A program made the position numbers and the translations under genes. This document shows positions 8,653 to 17,008 of a DNA stretch of 33,435 nt, one piece after another (the first letter of the stretch is position 1; each line of letters starts with the position of its first letter). A model generated the notes under the pieces. That model was given only the letters and a program-made list of their open reading frames with translations. It did not search any database and was not told where the DNA came from. This stretch comes from Pseudoalteromonas shioyasakiensis (lineage in GTDB: Bacteria > Pseudomonadota > Gammaproteobacteria > Enterobacterales > Alteromonadaceae). The stretch is from positions 1 to 33,435 of the forward strand of contig NZ_JAKEVM010000037.1 in the NCBI RefSeq assembly GCF_022398475.1, written 5' to 3'.

Positions 8653-9243
8653 ATGAGTTTTGAAATTTTAACAGCCTTGGCATTATTTGCTTTGGTGTCA
8701 TCAATTACCCCTGGACCAAATAACTTAATGTTGATGAGCTCAGGTGCTAACTTTGGCTTTAAAAAAACCACACCACACTTACTTGGCGTGACGCTTGGCT
8801 TTATGTTGATGCTGGTTTTGGTGGGCCTTGGCATCATGCAGCTATTTGACTTATTCCCTCCAAGCTATTTGATATTAAAAGTATTTTGCATTGCTTACTT
8901 GCTATATCTGGCGTTTAAAATTGCCACAAGTAACGCACAACAAAAAGCCAGTAGTGAAAGTAAGCCGTTTACTTTTATTCAGGCTGCACTATTTCAATGG
9001 GTGAACCCAAAAGCCTGGGCAATGGCATTAAGCGCGGTTAGTTTGTATGCCCCAGACAAAAACCTCACCTCAGTGTTAATCGTAAGTCTCGTATTTGGCT
9101 TAATTAACCTGCCGTGTGTCAGCTCGTGGACTTTACTTGGCGAAAAGCTGCAACACTGGCTTGCCAGCCCAAAGCGCTTAAAAGCATTTAACTACCTAAT
9201 GGCAATACTATTAATTGCTTCAGTGATGTTTAGTTTGTTTTAA
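8653..9243 (+). CDS. LysE/RhtB-family amino-acid exporter
   Basis: This 196-residue inner-membrane protein has five to six hydrophobic spans and the family signature SSITPGPNNLMLMSSG near its N-terminus. LysE/RhtB proteins export amino acids such as lysine, threonine, homoserine or leucine; the substrate here cannot be told. I chose ATG at 8653 because GGAGAG lies six bases upstream, although the frame is open to a TTG at 8623. It is divergent from an Lrp-type regulator that probably controls it. Confidence 0.88.
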   Translation: MSFEILTALALFALVSSITPGPNNLMLMSSGANFGFKKTTPHLLGVTLGFMLMLVLVGLGIMQLFDLFPPSYLILKVFCIAYLLYLAFKIATSNAQQKASSESKPFTFIQAALFQWVNPKAWAMALSAVSLYAPDKNLTSVLIVSLVFGLINLPCVSSWTLLGEKLQHWLASPKRLKAFNYLMAILLIASVMFSLF

Positions 9244-9262
9244 ATGAGCAAGCTTTCTTAGC

Positions 9263-9934
9263 TTATTTTTCACACGGCACTAAAAAGTCGACATGGTAAT
9301 GCTCGTCATGTCGCACCCAGGATGGTTTAGTCGAAAACTGAATATGCTCTTTTAAATAGTCGGCATACTTGGTTTTATAAAGCCCAGCTTGCAAGGTTGG
9401 GTCAAAGATCACTCGCCAAAGATCGTAACCTTTTGCTGTAGCCGATTTATGCAGCTCAACAATATGAGCCGCTAAAGCGGTATAATCAATCTTAAACTGT
9501 TCAAACTGACCTTGTTTATCAAATTCAATATCGTAGCCAAAACGATTAAACACATGTGTAGGCAAATGAACTGATAGCCCCTTTTCGTTAATAACAGGTG
9601 TCATAAAATCAACCGACAAACCATTTTGATGAGTTTTATGCGGGCTAAATTTCCCGCCATTTTCTAAGCCCGTTTCAGCGTATTTGTATCGTTTATCTGG
9701 ATGGGATTTCTGGAGCGCTTGGTAGGCATCAACAATAATGTTTTTTACCTGCGAATGAACATACGTACGCCCTGCCAGCTCAGCCACTTTGCTGTAGCTG
9801 GTAAAGTTATCACCCTTGCTGGGTAGTTTTACTGCATTGCGTACATAGCCATTGGCAGTCGTTCCACCACAGACGCTATTAGCCAAAACCGACCCAGAGC
9901 AAAATAATAAGGCTAAAAATAAACATGTTTTCAT
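9263..9934 (-). CDS. MepA-like murein endopeptidase (peptidase M74)
   Basis: This 223-residue exported protein has a signal peptide of about 18 residues. Motifs match penicillin-insensitive murein endopeptidase: SPHKTHQNGLSVD places H99, H102 and D109 where E. coli MepA has its HxxH-x6-D zinc site, and WVRHDEHYHVDF supplies the later histidines (H209, H212, H214). The expected role is cleavage of D-Ala-meso-DAP cross-links in the periplasm. It is shorter than E. coli MepA (about 270 residues). It is a single gene converging with the LysE gene. An AAGAAG site precedes the ATG. Confidence 0.82.
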   Translation of the reverse strand: MKTCLFLALLFCSGSVLANSVCGGTTANGYVRNAVKLPSKGDNFTSYSKVAELAGRTYVHSQVKNIIVDAYQALQKSHPDKRYKYAETGLENGGKFSPHKTHQNGLSVDFMTPVINEKGLSVHLPTHVFNRFGYDIEFDKQGQFEQFKIDYTALAAHIVELHKSATAKGYDLWRVIFDPTLQAGLYKTKYADYLKEHIQFSTKPSWVRHDEHYHVDFLVPCEK

Positions 9935-10070
9935 TGCAGTAGCTTCTTTAAAAATTTAAAGCTTAGCTATCAATAAATGAACTAACGATTAAAGCATTTT
10001 TGAATCATAGGTAGGATTTAAAGGTGAGTAATTTTTCCTGTGCTAAGCTTTATTTACCTAGAGCTTTTCA

Positions 10071-11228
10071 GTGCGACTCATGGCTAGTAACGTAGAGAAT
10101 TACTTTTACCACGGCTTTTTTGTCTTCTTACTCATTACGGTAGTAACCTGCTCCATTATAGCCACGCGCCTGATGCGCAGTAGTTTTAATAACCGCTCGA
10201 TTTACTTATTTAACCTGTTTTTTTACCTTGGTGTAATTGGCTTTGCATGGCTGTGGATCCAAGACTTATTAGACCTTGCGCCAAGTTTTCGCTCTGGCGT
10301 GGTGATTTATATGATTTCCATGACGTTGCTACAATTATCCATTTATAACCACGACGAACCCAGCCGATTTAATAAGATAATTATTGCGCATGGTGCTATT
10401 TTTTCTGTATTTGCCCTCCTCACTCAAAATATAAATCAACTTGCCCTTGTCGAAGCCTGCTTTACATTAAGCGTATTACCCGCACTTATTTACTTCACCA
10501 CTAAACGCGCTGTATGTGAAAAGAATATTGGCAACACTGTGTTGTCAATGGCGCAATGCATTTTACTATTAGTGCCCATTTCACAGCTAAGTATTATTAC
10601 CCATGAACATAACTTAGCGACCTTGTATTCATTGACCGTCATTGCCCATGCAACCGTGTTTGTTATGACTGGCCTCGGTCTCATCACCACCCTGTTGGTG
10701 GATGAAAAAAAGCGTTATTTAGAATTGTCTCTAAAAGACCCGCTTACCGGGCTCTACAATCGCCGCGGGCTGCAATTCATTATTGAACAACAGCAACTAT
10801 TCAGCCCAAGTCAAACATCTAGCTTATTCGCCTGCGTAGTTGATATTGATTACTTCAAACGTATTAATGATAGTTACGGGCATGATGGCGGTGACCTAGT
10901 ACTTGAAGTGTTCTCTGATCTAATGAAACAGCATTTAAATAAAGGTGACTTATGTTGCCGCCTTGGTGGTGAAGAATTTTTACTGTTGTTCTTTGCTACC
11001 GACATCAGCTCGGCTAAGCAATTTTTAGAGGGCCTACGTAAAACATTTGAAACCAGTCAAATAGCTTATCGAGAACATCGTATATCGGTTACTGCTAGCT
11101 TTGGTTTAACCAATTGGCAACCAAATGACAGCTTTGAAAGCTTAGTAAACCGCGCAGACAAAGCCGTTTATGCAGCGAAAAATAATGGTCGTAATCGCAT
11201 AGAAACAAACAGCCTAAACAAGGAGTAA
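10071..11228 (+). CDS. Diguanylate cyclase with seven-helix membrane domain
   Basis: This 385-residue protein has about seven hydrophobic helices over residues 10-215 and a cytoplasmic GGDEF domain (about 220-380) with an intact active site, GGEEF at 299-303, and the DPLTGLYNRRG opening. It should make cyclic di-GMP. The inhibitory I-site (RxxD) reads N-K-G-D, so the arginine is missing and feedback control may be weak. The N-terminal helices resemble 7TM or MASE-type sensors but I cannot name the domain. The start is GTG at 10071; ATG at 10080 is an equal alternative, neither with a strong ribosome site. The next gene, about 100 bases downstream, is a periplasmic binding protein with its own promoter. 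Confidence 0.85.
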   Translation: MRLMASNVENYFYHGFFVFLLITVVTCSIIATRLMRSSFNNRSIYLFNLFFYLGVIGFAWLWIQDLLDLAPSFRSGVVIYMISMTLLQLSIYNHDEPSRFNKIIIAHGAIFSVFALLTQNINQLALVEACFTLSVLPALIYFTTKRAVCEKNIGNTVLSMAQCILLLVPISQLSIITHEHNLATLYSLTVIAHATVFVMTGLGLITTLLVDEKKRYLELSLKDPLTGLYNRRGLQFIIEQQQLFSPSQTSSLFACVVDIDYFKRINDSYGHDGGDLVLEVFSDLMKQHLNKGDLCCRLGGEEFLLLFFATDISSAKQFLEGLRKTFETSQIAYREHRISVTASFGLTNWQPNDSFESLVNRADKAVYAAKNNGRNRIETNSLNKE

Positions 11229-11270
11229 ATAACTAGAGACGCCACGAAAACAAATACCTTTCTATCAATC

Positions 11271-11298
11271 TTGTAAATTCCAACTCTGTCACTATAAT
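11271..11298 (+). promoter_or_regulatory. Promoter of the orphan binding-protein gene
   Basis: TTGTAA at 11271-11276 and a perfect TATAAT at 11293-11298 are spaced by 16 bases. The start codon follows 32 bases after the -10 box. This suggests the binding protein can be expressed independently of the cyclase upstream. Confidence 0.6.
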
Positions 11299-11330
11299 TA
11301 GCTCGTGCTTAACTTGCAATATGTAGTGCT

Positions 11331-12341
11331 ATGTCCTTAAAAGTATTATTAAATTTTAAATTAAACTGGGTACTTTTGTGTACCAGTTTTTGGCTTTTTG
11401 CCCTGCCAATTCAGGCTAAATATGTGGTGGCAGTTGTGGGTAAAACCAAAAACGATAGCTTTTATCAGCAAGCCTTTAAAGGGTGTGAGCAATTTGCAAA
11501 ACAGCATCTCGATTTTGAATGTATTTACGATGGCCCCAAAGACTTTCAAGATATTCGCACGCAAGTATTAGTGATCACCGACCTTGTTCGCAGGAACAAC
11601 ATTAGTGGTTTATTAATCGCAACCACAGATTCCAATTACCTTGTTGAAAGAGCCCTTAAACAGCTTAAAGATAACAATATTCCTGTGATCACTTTTGACT
11701 CTGATCTGCTCGAAGAAGATCAGCAGTACCGTTTAGCTTATGTAGGTACCAACAATTTTGATTACGGGGTGGCCTTGGGGAACGAATTAAAAAAATTCAC
11801 CAGCAAAGAAAGTAACCAGGTGTGTATTCAATCAGGGCACTCAACAACACCTAATTTAAACAAGCGCATTGAAGGTGCTCGCTATGCGTTGTCAGGGCAA
11901 AAAAATAAACGTTTAAGTGGTGAAAATGGCTGGAGTGAGTTTGATAGATGCCCTTTATATAGCTTAGGCAAGCGAGAGGTCTCCCTCGGTCAACTCGACA
12001 AACTTCTTAACCTTGAAAATCCACCACTATTTTTAGCGGTAGCGGGCTTTGCCCAATTTAACCCTAATTATGCAAACGTGATTGCTAAACATAAGCAACG
12101 TATTGCTAATCAAGAGGTGGTGATCGTTTCTGCCGATACTGAGCAAATGCAATTAGAAGTATTACAGCAAGGATTATCATCGGCCAATATTGGTCAAAAC
12201 CCATTTGAAATGGGCCGTCTATCTGCTGAATTAATGTATCAATACCTCACTAAAGGTGAACGACCAGCTAAGTCTCACTATTATTTAGACTTTCATTATT
12301 GTCAGCAAAATAATGCAGGTACTTGCACCGTTAATCACTAA
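11331..12341 (+). CDS. Periplasmic sugar-type substrate-binding protein (RbsB/LacI-like fold), orphan
   Basis: This 336-residue exported protein has a signal peptide ending at IQA (cleavage after residue 29). The mature chain opens with a beta strand and the pattern of Peripla_BP_4 proteins (YVVAVVGKTKNDSFYQQAFKG), with later hallmarks GLLIATTD, NIPVITFDSD and EMGRLSAELM. Such proteins bind sugars or small signals and pass them to an ABC importer, a chemoreceptor or a sensor kinase. No ABC permease or ATPase is nearby, so a sensory role is as likely as transport. Its only same-strand neighbour upstream is the membrane diguanylate cyclase. The ligand cannot be predicted. No clear ribosome site precedes the ATG. 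Confidence 0.78.
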   Translation: MSLKVLLNFKLNWVLLCTSFWLFALPIQAKYVVAVVGKTKNDSFYQQAFKGCEQFAKQHLDFECIYDGPKDFQDIRTQVLVITDLVRRNNISGLLIATTDSNYLVERALKQLKDNNIPVITFDSDLLEEDQQYRLAYVGTNNFDYGVALGNELKKFTSKESNQVCIQSGHSTTPNLNKRIEGARYALSGQKNKRLSGENGWSEFDRCPLYSLGKREVSLGQLDKLLNLENPPLFLAVAGFAQFNPNYANVIAKHKQRIANQEVVIVSADTEQMQLEVLQQGLSSANIGQNPFEMGRLSAELMYQYLTKGERPAKSHYYLDFHYCQQNNAGTCTVNH

Positions 12342-12420
12342 AACTTTGATCTCACTAAAGTGCAATTAACTCGATAAGCGCTAGACTTACCACAACTTGA
12401 TTAATTGTAAGGATTTAGCC

Positions 12421-12840
12421 ATGACACACCTAGTTAGTGATTTGATGACGCCAGACCCATTCGCCATTAGCGCGCAAAATACCCTGCATGACGCGCATAA
12501 TCTAATGAAAGAGAAAAATGTCCGCCATATTCCAGTGATCAATGAGCATGGTGGTTTGGTTGGCATGTTAACGCAAAAAATCATGATTGCTCAGGTAATG
12601 AATATCATGGCTAATTACAGTGCCAGCGCCCTCGAACGCAAGGAAAAGCAAACTAAAGTGGTTGATATTATGGCTACCGATTTTACCAGTATCTCGCCAG
12701 AGCAACCGCTACACGAAGTTGCTAAGTTTTTTGTTGAAAACCGTCATGGCTGCATGCCTGTGGTTGATAAAGATAACAACCTAGTGGGCATTCTAACCTC
12801 ATCTGATTTTGTTCGTTTAGCGGCGGCTTTACTTTCTTAA
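12421..12840 (+). CDS. CBS-domain-pair protein
   Basis: This 139-residue cytosolic protein consists almost wholly of two CBS motifs (about residues 5-60 and 75-135), each with the conserved M-T/A-x-D opening (DLMTPDPF; DIMATDFT) and the V-G-I/M-L-T strand end. CBS pairs bind adenine nucleotides and act as energy sensors. No catalytic domain is attached, and its partner is unknown. ATG at 12421 is chosen over 12397 because AAGGA lies seven bases upstream. It is a monocistronic unit ending in a candidate hairpin. Confidence 0.88.
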   Translation: MTHLVSDLMTPDPFAISAQNTLHDAHNLMKEKNVRHIPVINEHGGLVGMLTQKIMIAQVMNIMANYSASALERKEKQTKVVDIMATDFTSISPEQPLHEVAKFFVENRHGCMPVVDKDNNLVGILTSSDFVRLAAALLS

Positions 12841-12854
12841 GTCGTAAATTAGTA

Positions 12855-12895
12855 TCTGCACACTGAATTTTTTACAGAAGGTGTGCAGAGTTTTC
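12855..12895 (+). terminator. Candidate terminator after the CBS gene
   Basis: Perfect 9-base arms TCTGCACAC (12855-12863) and GTGTGCAGA (12881-12889) enclose a 17-base loop and are followed by GTTTTC. The loop is long and the T tract short, so this is a moderate candidate. Confidence 0.5.
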
Positions 12896-12942
12896 ATACT
12901 TCTTCTTAGCTAGTATCACCCTCACTCAAGACCTAAATTAAA

Positions 12943-12971
12943 TTAACCCTTTAAATTCAGAATCTTATAAT
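12943..12971 (+). promoter_or_regulatory. dps: Candidate promoter of dps
   Basis: TTAACC at 12943-12948 (4 of 6) and a perfect TATAAT at 12966-12971 are 17 bases apart. A perfect palindrome TGTAATTACA (13004-13013) and an inverted repeat GCTTTT/AAAAGC (13017-13034) lie in the predicted 5' leader and may bind a regulator or fold in the RNA. Confidence 0.45.
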
Positions 12972-13067
12972 TTAAAAATTATTAGGCACAACGCTTGCTT
13001 CTATGTAATTACACATGCTTTTTAGATTAAAAGCGAAAGGAAATTTACAGATAATCTCGGAGGAGTA

Positions 13068-13586
13068 ATGAGTAATTCATCATCAAAAATCGCAGAATTT
13101 ACAGCACCGGGTGTTAAAGACCAAGCTGCAGCTGACACGATTGCTATTCTAGACCAGCGCATGGTCGCTTTAATCGATTTACACCTCACTTTAAAACACA
13201 TTCATTGGAATGTTGTTGGCCCTAATTTTATTGGTGTACACGAAATGTTAGACCCGCAAGTAAGCGCAGTGCAAGAGATGACTGACACGATTGCAGAGCG
13301 TATTGCAACTATGGGCGGCGTACCTGTTGGCACACCACAATCAATTGTAGAACGCCGTACTTGGCAAGATTATTCAATTGGTAAAGGCTTAGTTACTGAC
13401 CATCTAACAGCGCTTGATAAAGTGTATAACGGAGTCAATAAAGACCACCGTGCAGCTATCGATAAGCTTGGTGAGCTAGACCCAGTTTCTGAAGATATGA
13501 TCACTGGCCAACTGGCTGACTTAGAACAATTCCAATGGTTTGTTCGTGCACATATCGAATCGTCTACCGGCGAATTGAAAGGTTAA
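13068..13586 (+). CDS. dps: Dps-family ferritin-like DNA-protecting protein
   Basis: This 172-residue protein should form a dodecamer that oxidises and stores iron with hydrogen peroxide and protects DNA. All five ferroxidase ligands can be placed by matching E. coli Dps: H46 in KHIHWNV, H58 and D62 in VHEMLD, and D73 and E77 in TDTIAE. A polar N-terminal tail precedes the four-helix bundle, but with only three basic residues in the first 31, so DNA binding is uncertain. A strong GGAGGAG ribosome site stands just before the ATG. It converges with corA, and a good terminator follows. OxyR, RpoS or Fur control is common in the family, but I see no definite site. Confidence 0.92.
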   Translation: MSNSSSKIAEFTAPGVKDQAAADTIAILDQRMVALIDLHLTLKHIHWNVVGPNFIGVHEMLDPQVSAVQEMTDTIAERIATMGGVPVGTPQSIVERRTWQDYSIGKGLVTDHLTALDKVYNGVNKDHRAAIDKLGELDPVSEDMITGQLADLEQFQWFVRAHIESSTGELKG

Positions 13587-13594
13587 ACCCCCTA

Positions 13595-13638
13595 GGTCTA
13601 TCCGAAGACCCCTTGCCCAGCATTTGCTGGGCTTTTTT
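13595..13638 (+). terminator. Terminator of dps
   Basis: A hairpin with arms GCCCAGC (13615-13621) and GCTGGGC (13626-13632), loop ATTT, is followed by six T. A smaller hairpin GGTCT/AGACC (13595-13610) precedes it. It lies between the convergent dps and corA genes. Confidence 0.9.
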
Positions 13639-13646
13639 ATGCTTTG

Positions 13647-14603
13647 TTACAACCAACCTTTATGTTTAAAGAACAAGTAAGGTGCAAAGCCAGACAGCAA
13701 CATAATGCCAATTGCAAACGGGTAACCCCATGCCCATTGCAGTTCAGGCATGCTGTTAAAATTCATCCCATAGATACTGGCGACAACGGTCGGCGGTAAA
13801 AACACCACTGAGGCAATAGAGAAGGTTTTGATAATTTGGTTTTGTTCGATGTTAATAAAACCCTGAGTCGAGTCCATTAAGAAATTCACCTTATCAAACA
13901 AAAATGTACAGTGAGACATAAGGGTATCAATATCCAGTACAATTTCACGAAGTGACTCGCGGTCTTCTGTCGGCGCTCCTAGGTGGCGCAGTAAAAACGA
14001 GATATTCCGGCGCGTATCCATCAAACATAAACGCACTTTACCGTTATTATCTTCAAGGCGCGAAATTCGACTAACAGCTTCTTCTAAGTCTGAGTCATCC
14101 TCTTCAAGTACATAGGCACTGAGTTTTTCTAACTGGTGATGCATGTCTTCAAGCATATCAGCGTGGTTTTCGACTTTTTGGTCAAATAAAGTCACCAAAA
14201 GTTGCTTCGGATTATCACACGCTACCTGCCCTTTCCGAGCACGTAGTCGTAATAGACGAAAATCAGCTAGTTCATCATCGCGGATTGTCAGCAAGCAGTT
14301 GTCTTGTAGCAAGCAAGCCACGGTTACCGTATTAAAGCGCCCTTCATTTGGTGACATGAAAAGCGCATGCACATGCAAACCTTCATGGTCAATAAAACAA
14401 CGGGAAGAGGCCTCGATTTCTTCAACATCATCAGCACCAGGTAAGGTGATATTAAGCGTGCTTGCCAGCGCTTGTCGTTCTTCTTCAGTCGGATTTATGG
14501 TATCAATCCAGTGGGCATTTTTAATAGAAGTAACAAGCGGTGTATCAGCAGCTGGCTCAGTTTCTGTGATCACACCTTGGTCTATAGAAAAAAATCGTAA
14601 CAT
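13647..14603 (-). CDS. corA: CorA-family magnesium/divalent-cation channel
   Basis: This 318-residue protein has a large cytoplasmic N-terminal domain with acidic and coiled-coil helices (to about residue 255) and two C-terminal membrane helices joined by the signature G279-M280-N281 (YGMNF). It ends in KHKGWL, close to the basic end of E. coli CorA. It should form a homopentameric Mg2+ (possibly Co2+/Ni2+) uptake channel in the inner membrane. ZntB-type zinc transport is the alternative within the superfamily, but the intact GMN favours CorA. It is monocistronic and convergent with dps. Confidence 0.9.
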   Translation of the reverse strand: MLRFFSIDQGVITETEPAADTPLVTSIKNAHWIDTINPTEEERQALASTLNITLPGADDVEEIEASSRCFIDHEGLHVHALFMSPNEGRFNTVTVACLLQDNCLLTIRDDELADFRLLRLRARKGQVACDNPKQLLVTLFDQKVENHADMLEDMHHQLEKLSAYVLEEDDSDLEEAVSRISRLEDNNGKVRLCLMDTRRNISFLLRHLGAPTEDRESLREIVLDIDTLMSHCTFLFDKVNFLMDSTQGFINIEQNQIIKTFSIASVVFLPPTVVASIYGMNFNSMPELQWAWGYPFAIGIMLLSGFAPYLFFKHKGWL

Positions 14604-14724
14604 GCGCCCTACCCTGAATAATCAATGTATAGCAAATACTATAGCTGTTCACGTTAATGAACAATGACAATGCTACTAATTACCGGGTAAAGCAGAAAAA
14701 TAATTTAAACCTAACATCAATTGC

Positions 14725-15954
14725 TTATTTCGCTTTTTTGAAGCGCACCAAAAGCATACCTATCAAGATGATGCCAAGGCCTATTAAGCAAGGTACAAAA
14801 GCACTTTGCAAGGCAACATCAAACGCTAAAAAGTCGGGGTAACCGGTTTGCCAAAGCGTCCATTCATAACCGAGCTTTGATGCAATATGTTCACCGCCGC
14901 TACTAAGTACGATGATTGCATCATTGTTATCTGGGTTGATGCGAAGTGTGCTATTTATTGCTGGCTCATTCGCGCCATCATGGCCAAAGACAAAATCTCC
15001 CGATGCTGTTGGTGCATAAAGCATGGTACCTAGCCCCCAAATTGGTGCGCCTAAGCTAATTGCCAATGGCTCTCGCATGGAGCTGATCATTTGCAGGCTT
15101 AACTGCCCTGTTTGAGGTGATGTTAATGCTTGCACTAAAGCGATTAAGTCATGGCTACTTGCCAGTAAGCCTGTTGCTGCTGCCGATGCGTATTGAAAAT
15201 GCCCCGCAGCTTGCCCGCTTTTATCATAAGCAGGTGCGATGTTGTCTAACTCAGTGAGTACATCGTAACTGGCATCAGTCATATTGACTGGCTTAAAGAC
15301 GTTATCAGCCATCCAAGTTGCAAAGCGTTGATTCGTTTTTTCTTCTACCAGCAGCTCCAGCATTAAATAGCCGCCCCCAGAATACTTAAAATCGCCCACA
15401 GGCTTGGTGACTTTTATTTCACGCACACCCGTTGATGATAGCGGCTTGTTGAGCGACTCAAGCAAGCTTGGTACGCTTTCATTTAGAGGAATATCAGCAA
15501 AGCCTAAGCCATCACCAAGCCCCGCAGTATGAGATAACAGATGAGCAAGGCTAACGGTTTGATTATCAAACTCTGATTCAGGTAACTGCCAACCCGTCAG
15601 TTGCTCATTAATAGCGTGATCTAAACGGACTTGCTGCTGCTCTGCCAGACTCATCACACCATAGGCGGTAATAAATTTACTGAGCGATGCCACTGGGAAC
15701 AAAGTATTTGCAGTTATTTCATCTTTGCTTTTTGAGTAATCTTGAAAAACCACTTGGCCATTTTCAATCAAAACATAAGCGATGTTTGCTTGATTGTTGG
15801 CAATCAGCGCCTGACTATTAGCAATAAATTGCTCAGTGTTGCCCGTTTCGGCAATGGGTTTTAAAAACCAACCACTGACACCACCATATACACAGGTAGC
15901 AGCCCAAACAAATGACAAAAATAGCGTTAACAGAATCGTTTTAAACCAGCTCAT
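14725..15954 (-). CDS. Membrane-anchored class C beta-lactamase-like serine hydrolase
   Basis: This 409-residue protein has an N-terminal membrane segment (about 6-25), a serine-hydrolase domain facing the periplasm, and a C-terminal helix (about 385-403) ending in basic RFKKAK. Catalytic marks are the SxxK motif S90-L-S-K93, the tyrosine motif Y191-S-G, and H325-D-G in place of the KTG triad. This pattern is common in EstB-like esterases and D-amino-acid peptidases rather than true beta-lactamases. The substrate is unknown. The start ATG has AAGGAA six bases upstream. It is the last gene of a minus-strand set with a six-helix membrane protein and an XRE regulator, 28 bases after the former. 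Confidence 0.8.
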   Translation of the reverse strand: MSWFKTILLTLFLSFVWAATCVYGGVSGWFLKPIAETGNTEQFIANSQALIANNQANIAYVLIENGQVVFQDYSKSKDEITANTLFPVASLSKFITAYGVMSLAEQQQVRLDHAINEQLTGWQLPESEFDNQTVSLAHLLSHTAGLGDGLGFADIPLNESVPSLLESLNKPLSSTGVREIKVTKPVGDFKYSGGGYLMLELLVEEKTNQRFATWMADNVFKPVNMTDASYDVLTELDNIAPAYDKSGQAAGHFQYASAAATGLLASSHDLIALVQALTSPQTGQLSLQMISSMREPLAISLGAPIWGLGTMLYAPTASGDFVFGHDGANEPAINSTLRINPDNNDAIIVLSSGGEHIASKLGYEWTLWQTGYPDFLAFDVALQSAFVPCLIGLGIILIGMLLVRFKKAK

Positions 15955-15982
15955 ACCCTATTCCTTGTGTTACAAAGCGCTG

Positions 15983-16597
15983 TTAAATCACTTCGATTTG
16001 CTCAGGTTTTTTGATAAAGAACACCATTAAAATTAATAATGCTGCTGGGAATAAAAACACATTCAAATAAGCAAAAATCACCGTTAGCTGTAAGATGCAC
16101 ATTAGCAACAATAGGATAGAAAACACCGTTAGCAACGATGACATTCCATGGCGCTTTGTTAGTAATAATGCGGCTGTGATCAAACCCACTAACGCATACA
16201 AGCCTAAACTCCCAGCCGAGACCACCATGGCAATAATTGAAATACTTTCTACTACATCATTCGATGCTTTATCACCTGCAACAGCAAGATAAACATCGCA
16301 TAACACAGTGGCATGAAAAGCTAATACCAACACCGCCAACACACATAACAGTATGCGTACACCTTCAACATCGAACATATCTTTTAGTGCCTTGCGTAAA
16401 CTCAGGTACACATAGATTTCAAGTGCACCAATGAGTACAAACACAAGGTCTGAAAAGTTTAAGCTTTGCAAATCGAGCTTAAGCGCCTCGCCTAAGCCAT
16501 CAAGTGTTTCGCCAAATACTGAAATCCAGTACATAGGAAAAATTATGGCAAGTAACCCCGCTGCTATGCCGGGTAGTAAATAATCACGGTTGAGCAT
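15983..16597 (-). CDS. Polytopic membrane protein of unknown function
   Basis: I do not recognise the family. The 204-residue chain has about six hydrophobic segments with short loops and no obvious catalytic residues. The frame is open up to 16699, but that would overlap the XRE gene. ATG at 16597 is preferred because GGAGGG lies a few bases upstream and the protein then begins MLNRDYLLPG. It stands between the XRE regulator (31 bases upstream) and the serine hydrolase (28 bases downstream), so the three are probably one operon. By position it corresponds to the DUF2975 protein of the second XRE set, but I see no clear similarity between the two. Confidence 0.72.
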   Translation of the reverse strand: MLNRDYLLPGIAAGLLAIIFPMYWISVFGETLDGLGEALKLDLQSLNFSDLVFVLIGALEIYVYLSLRKALKDMFDVEGVRILLCVLAVLVLAFHATVLCDVYLAVAGDKASNDVVESISIIAMVVSAGSLGLYALVGLITAALLLTKRHGMSSLLTVFSILLLLMCILQLTVIFAYLNVFLFPAALLILMVFFIKKPEQIEVI

Positions 16598-16628
16598 ATG
16601 CCCTCCAAAATCCTGTTGCGTTGTAAAG

Positions 16629-16841
16629 TTATTCGCTATCGCGTTCGTACACCAAAATATCGCCGGGTTGGCAATTAAGCTCTTCACAAATAGCTTCAAG
16701 GGTACTAAAGCGGATCGCTTTCACTTTTCCGTTTTTTAGTAATGATAAATTGGTCATAGAAATATCAATGCGCTGAGATAGCTCTTTCAGCTGCATTTTG
16801 TTCTTTGCCAATTCTATATCTAGGTTGATTCGTATTTTCAT
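16629..16841 (-). CDS. Small XRE-family regulator (YozG-like HTH)
   Basis: This 70-residue protein is almost entirely one Cro/C1-type helix-turn-helix (ELSQRIDISMTNLSLLKNGK) followed by the family's FSTLEAICEELNCQPGDIL end. It has no room for a sensor domain. It matches the XRE protein encoded at 19442-19648 at 38 of 68 aligned residues (my count). It is the first gene of the set with the six-helix membrane protein and the serine hydrolase, and a perfect 10-base inverted repeat 38 bases upstream is a candidate operator. No clear ribosome site precedes the ATG. Confidence 0.88.
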   Translation of the reverse strand: MKIRINLDIELAKNKMQLKELSQRIDISMTNLSLLKNGKVKAIRFSTLEAICEELNCQPGDILVYERDSE

Positions 16842-16878
16842 AGTCTAAAAAGTACACAGCGGATTTATGATTGTCAAA

Positions 16879-16907
16879 CTTTATTTTACGATTATCATAA
16901 AATAAAG
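16879..16907. promoter_or_regulatory. Inverted repeat upstream of the first XRE gene
   Basis: Perfect arms CTTTATTTTA (16879-16888) and TAAAATAAAG (16898-16907) flank a 9-base spacer. It lies 38 bases before the XRE start and is a candidate autoregulatory operator, though AT-rich DNA makes such repeats less rare. Confidence 0.45.
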
Positions 16908-16966
16908 AATGAAAAACATAATAACTCAGTAAGTAATTAAACCCATATTTTGACCATTTCAGGCAT

Positions 16967-16993
16967 AAAAAAAGCCAGTAAATACTGGCTTTT
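16967..16993 (-). terminator. Terminator downstream of the pilin-tail membrane protein gene
   Basis: Arms AAAAGCCAGTA (16970-16980) and TACTGGCTTTT (16983-16993) form a nearly perfect hairpin. Read on the minus strand, seven T follow. It lies 16 bases after the stop codon of the gene at 17009-17392. Confidence 0.88.
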
Positions 16994-17008
16994 CGCTCTG
17001 TTTATAAG

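Noticed and set aside
9250-9269. Possible terminator between the LysE and MepA-like genes (AAGCT/AGCTT then T tract)
   Set aside because: The stem is only five base pairs and AT-rich; too weak to call.
14143-14667. Long plus-strand open frame (174 codons) opposite corA
   Set aside because: It lies almost wholly antisense to the clear corA coding sequence, is Ser-rich and low in complexity as antisense frames often are, and shows no domain.
16599-16699. Upstream extension of the six-helix membrane protein
   Set aside because: It would overlap the end of the XRE gene, and the internal ATG at 16597 has a good ribosome site.
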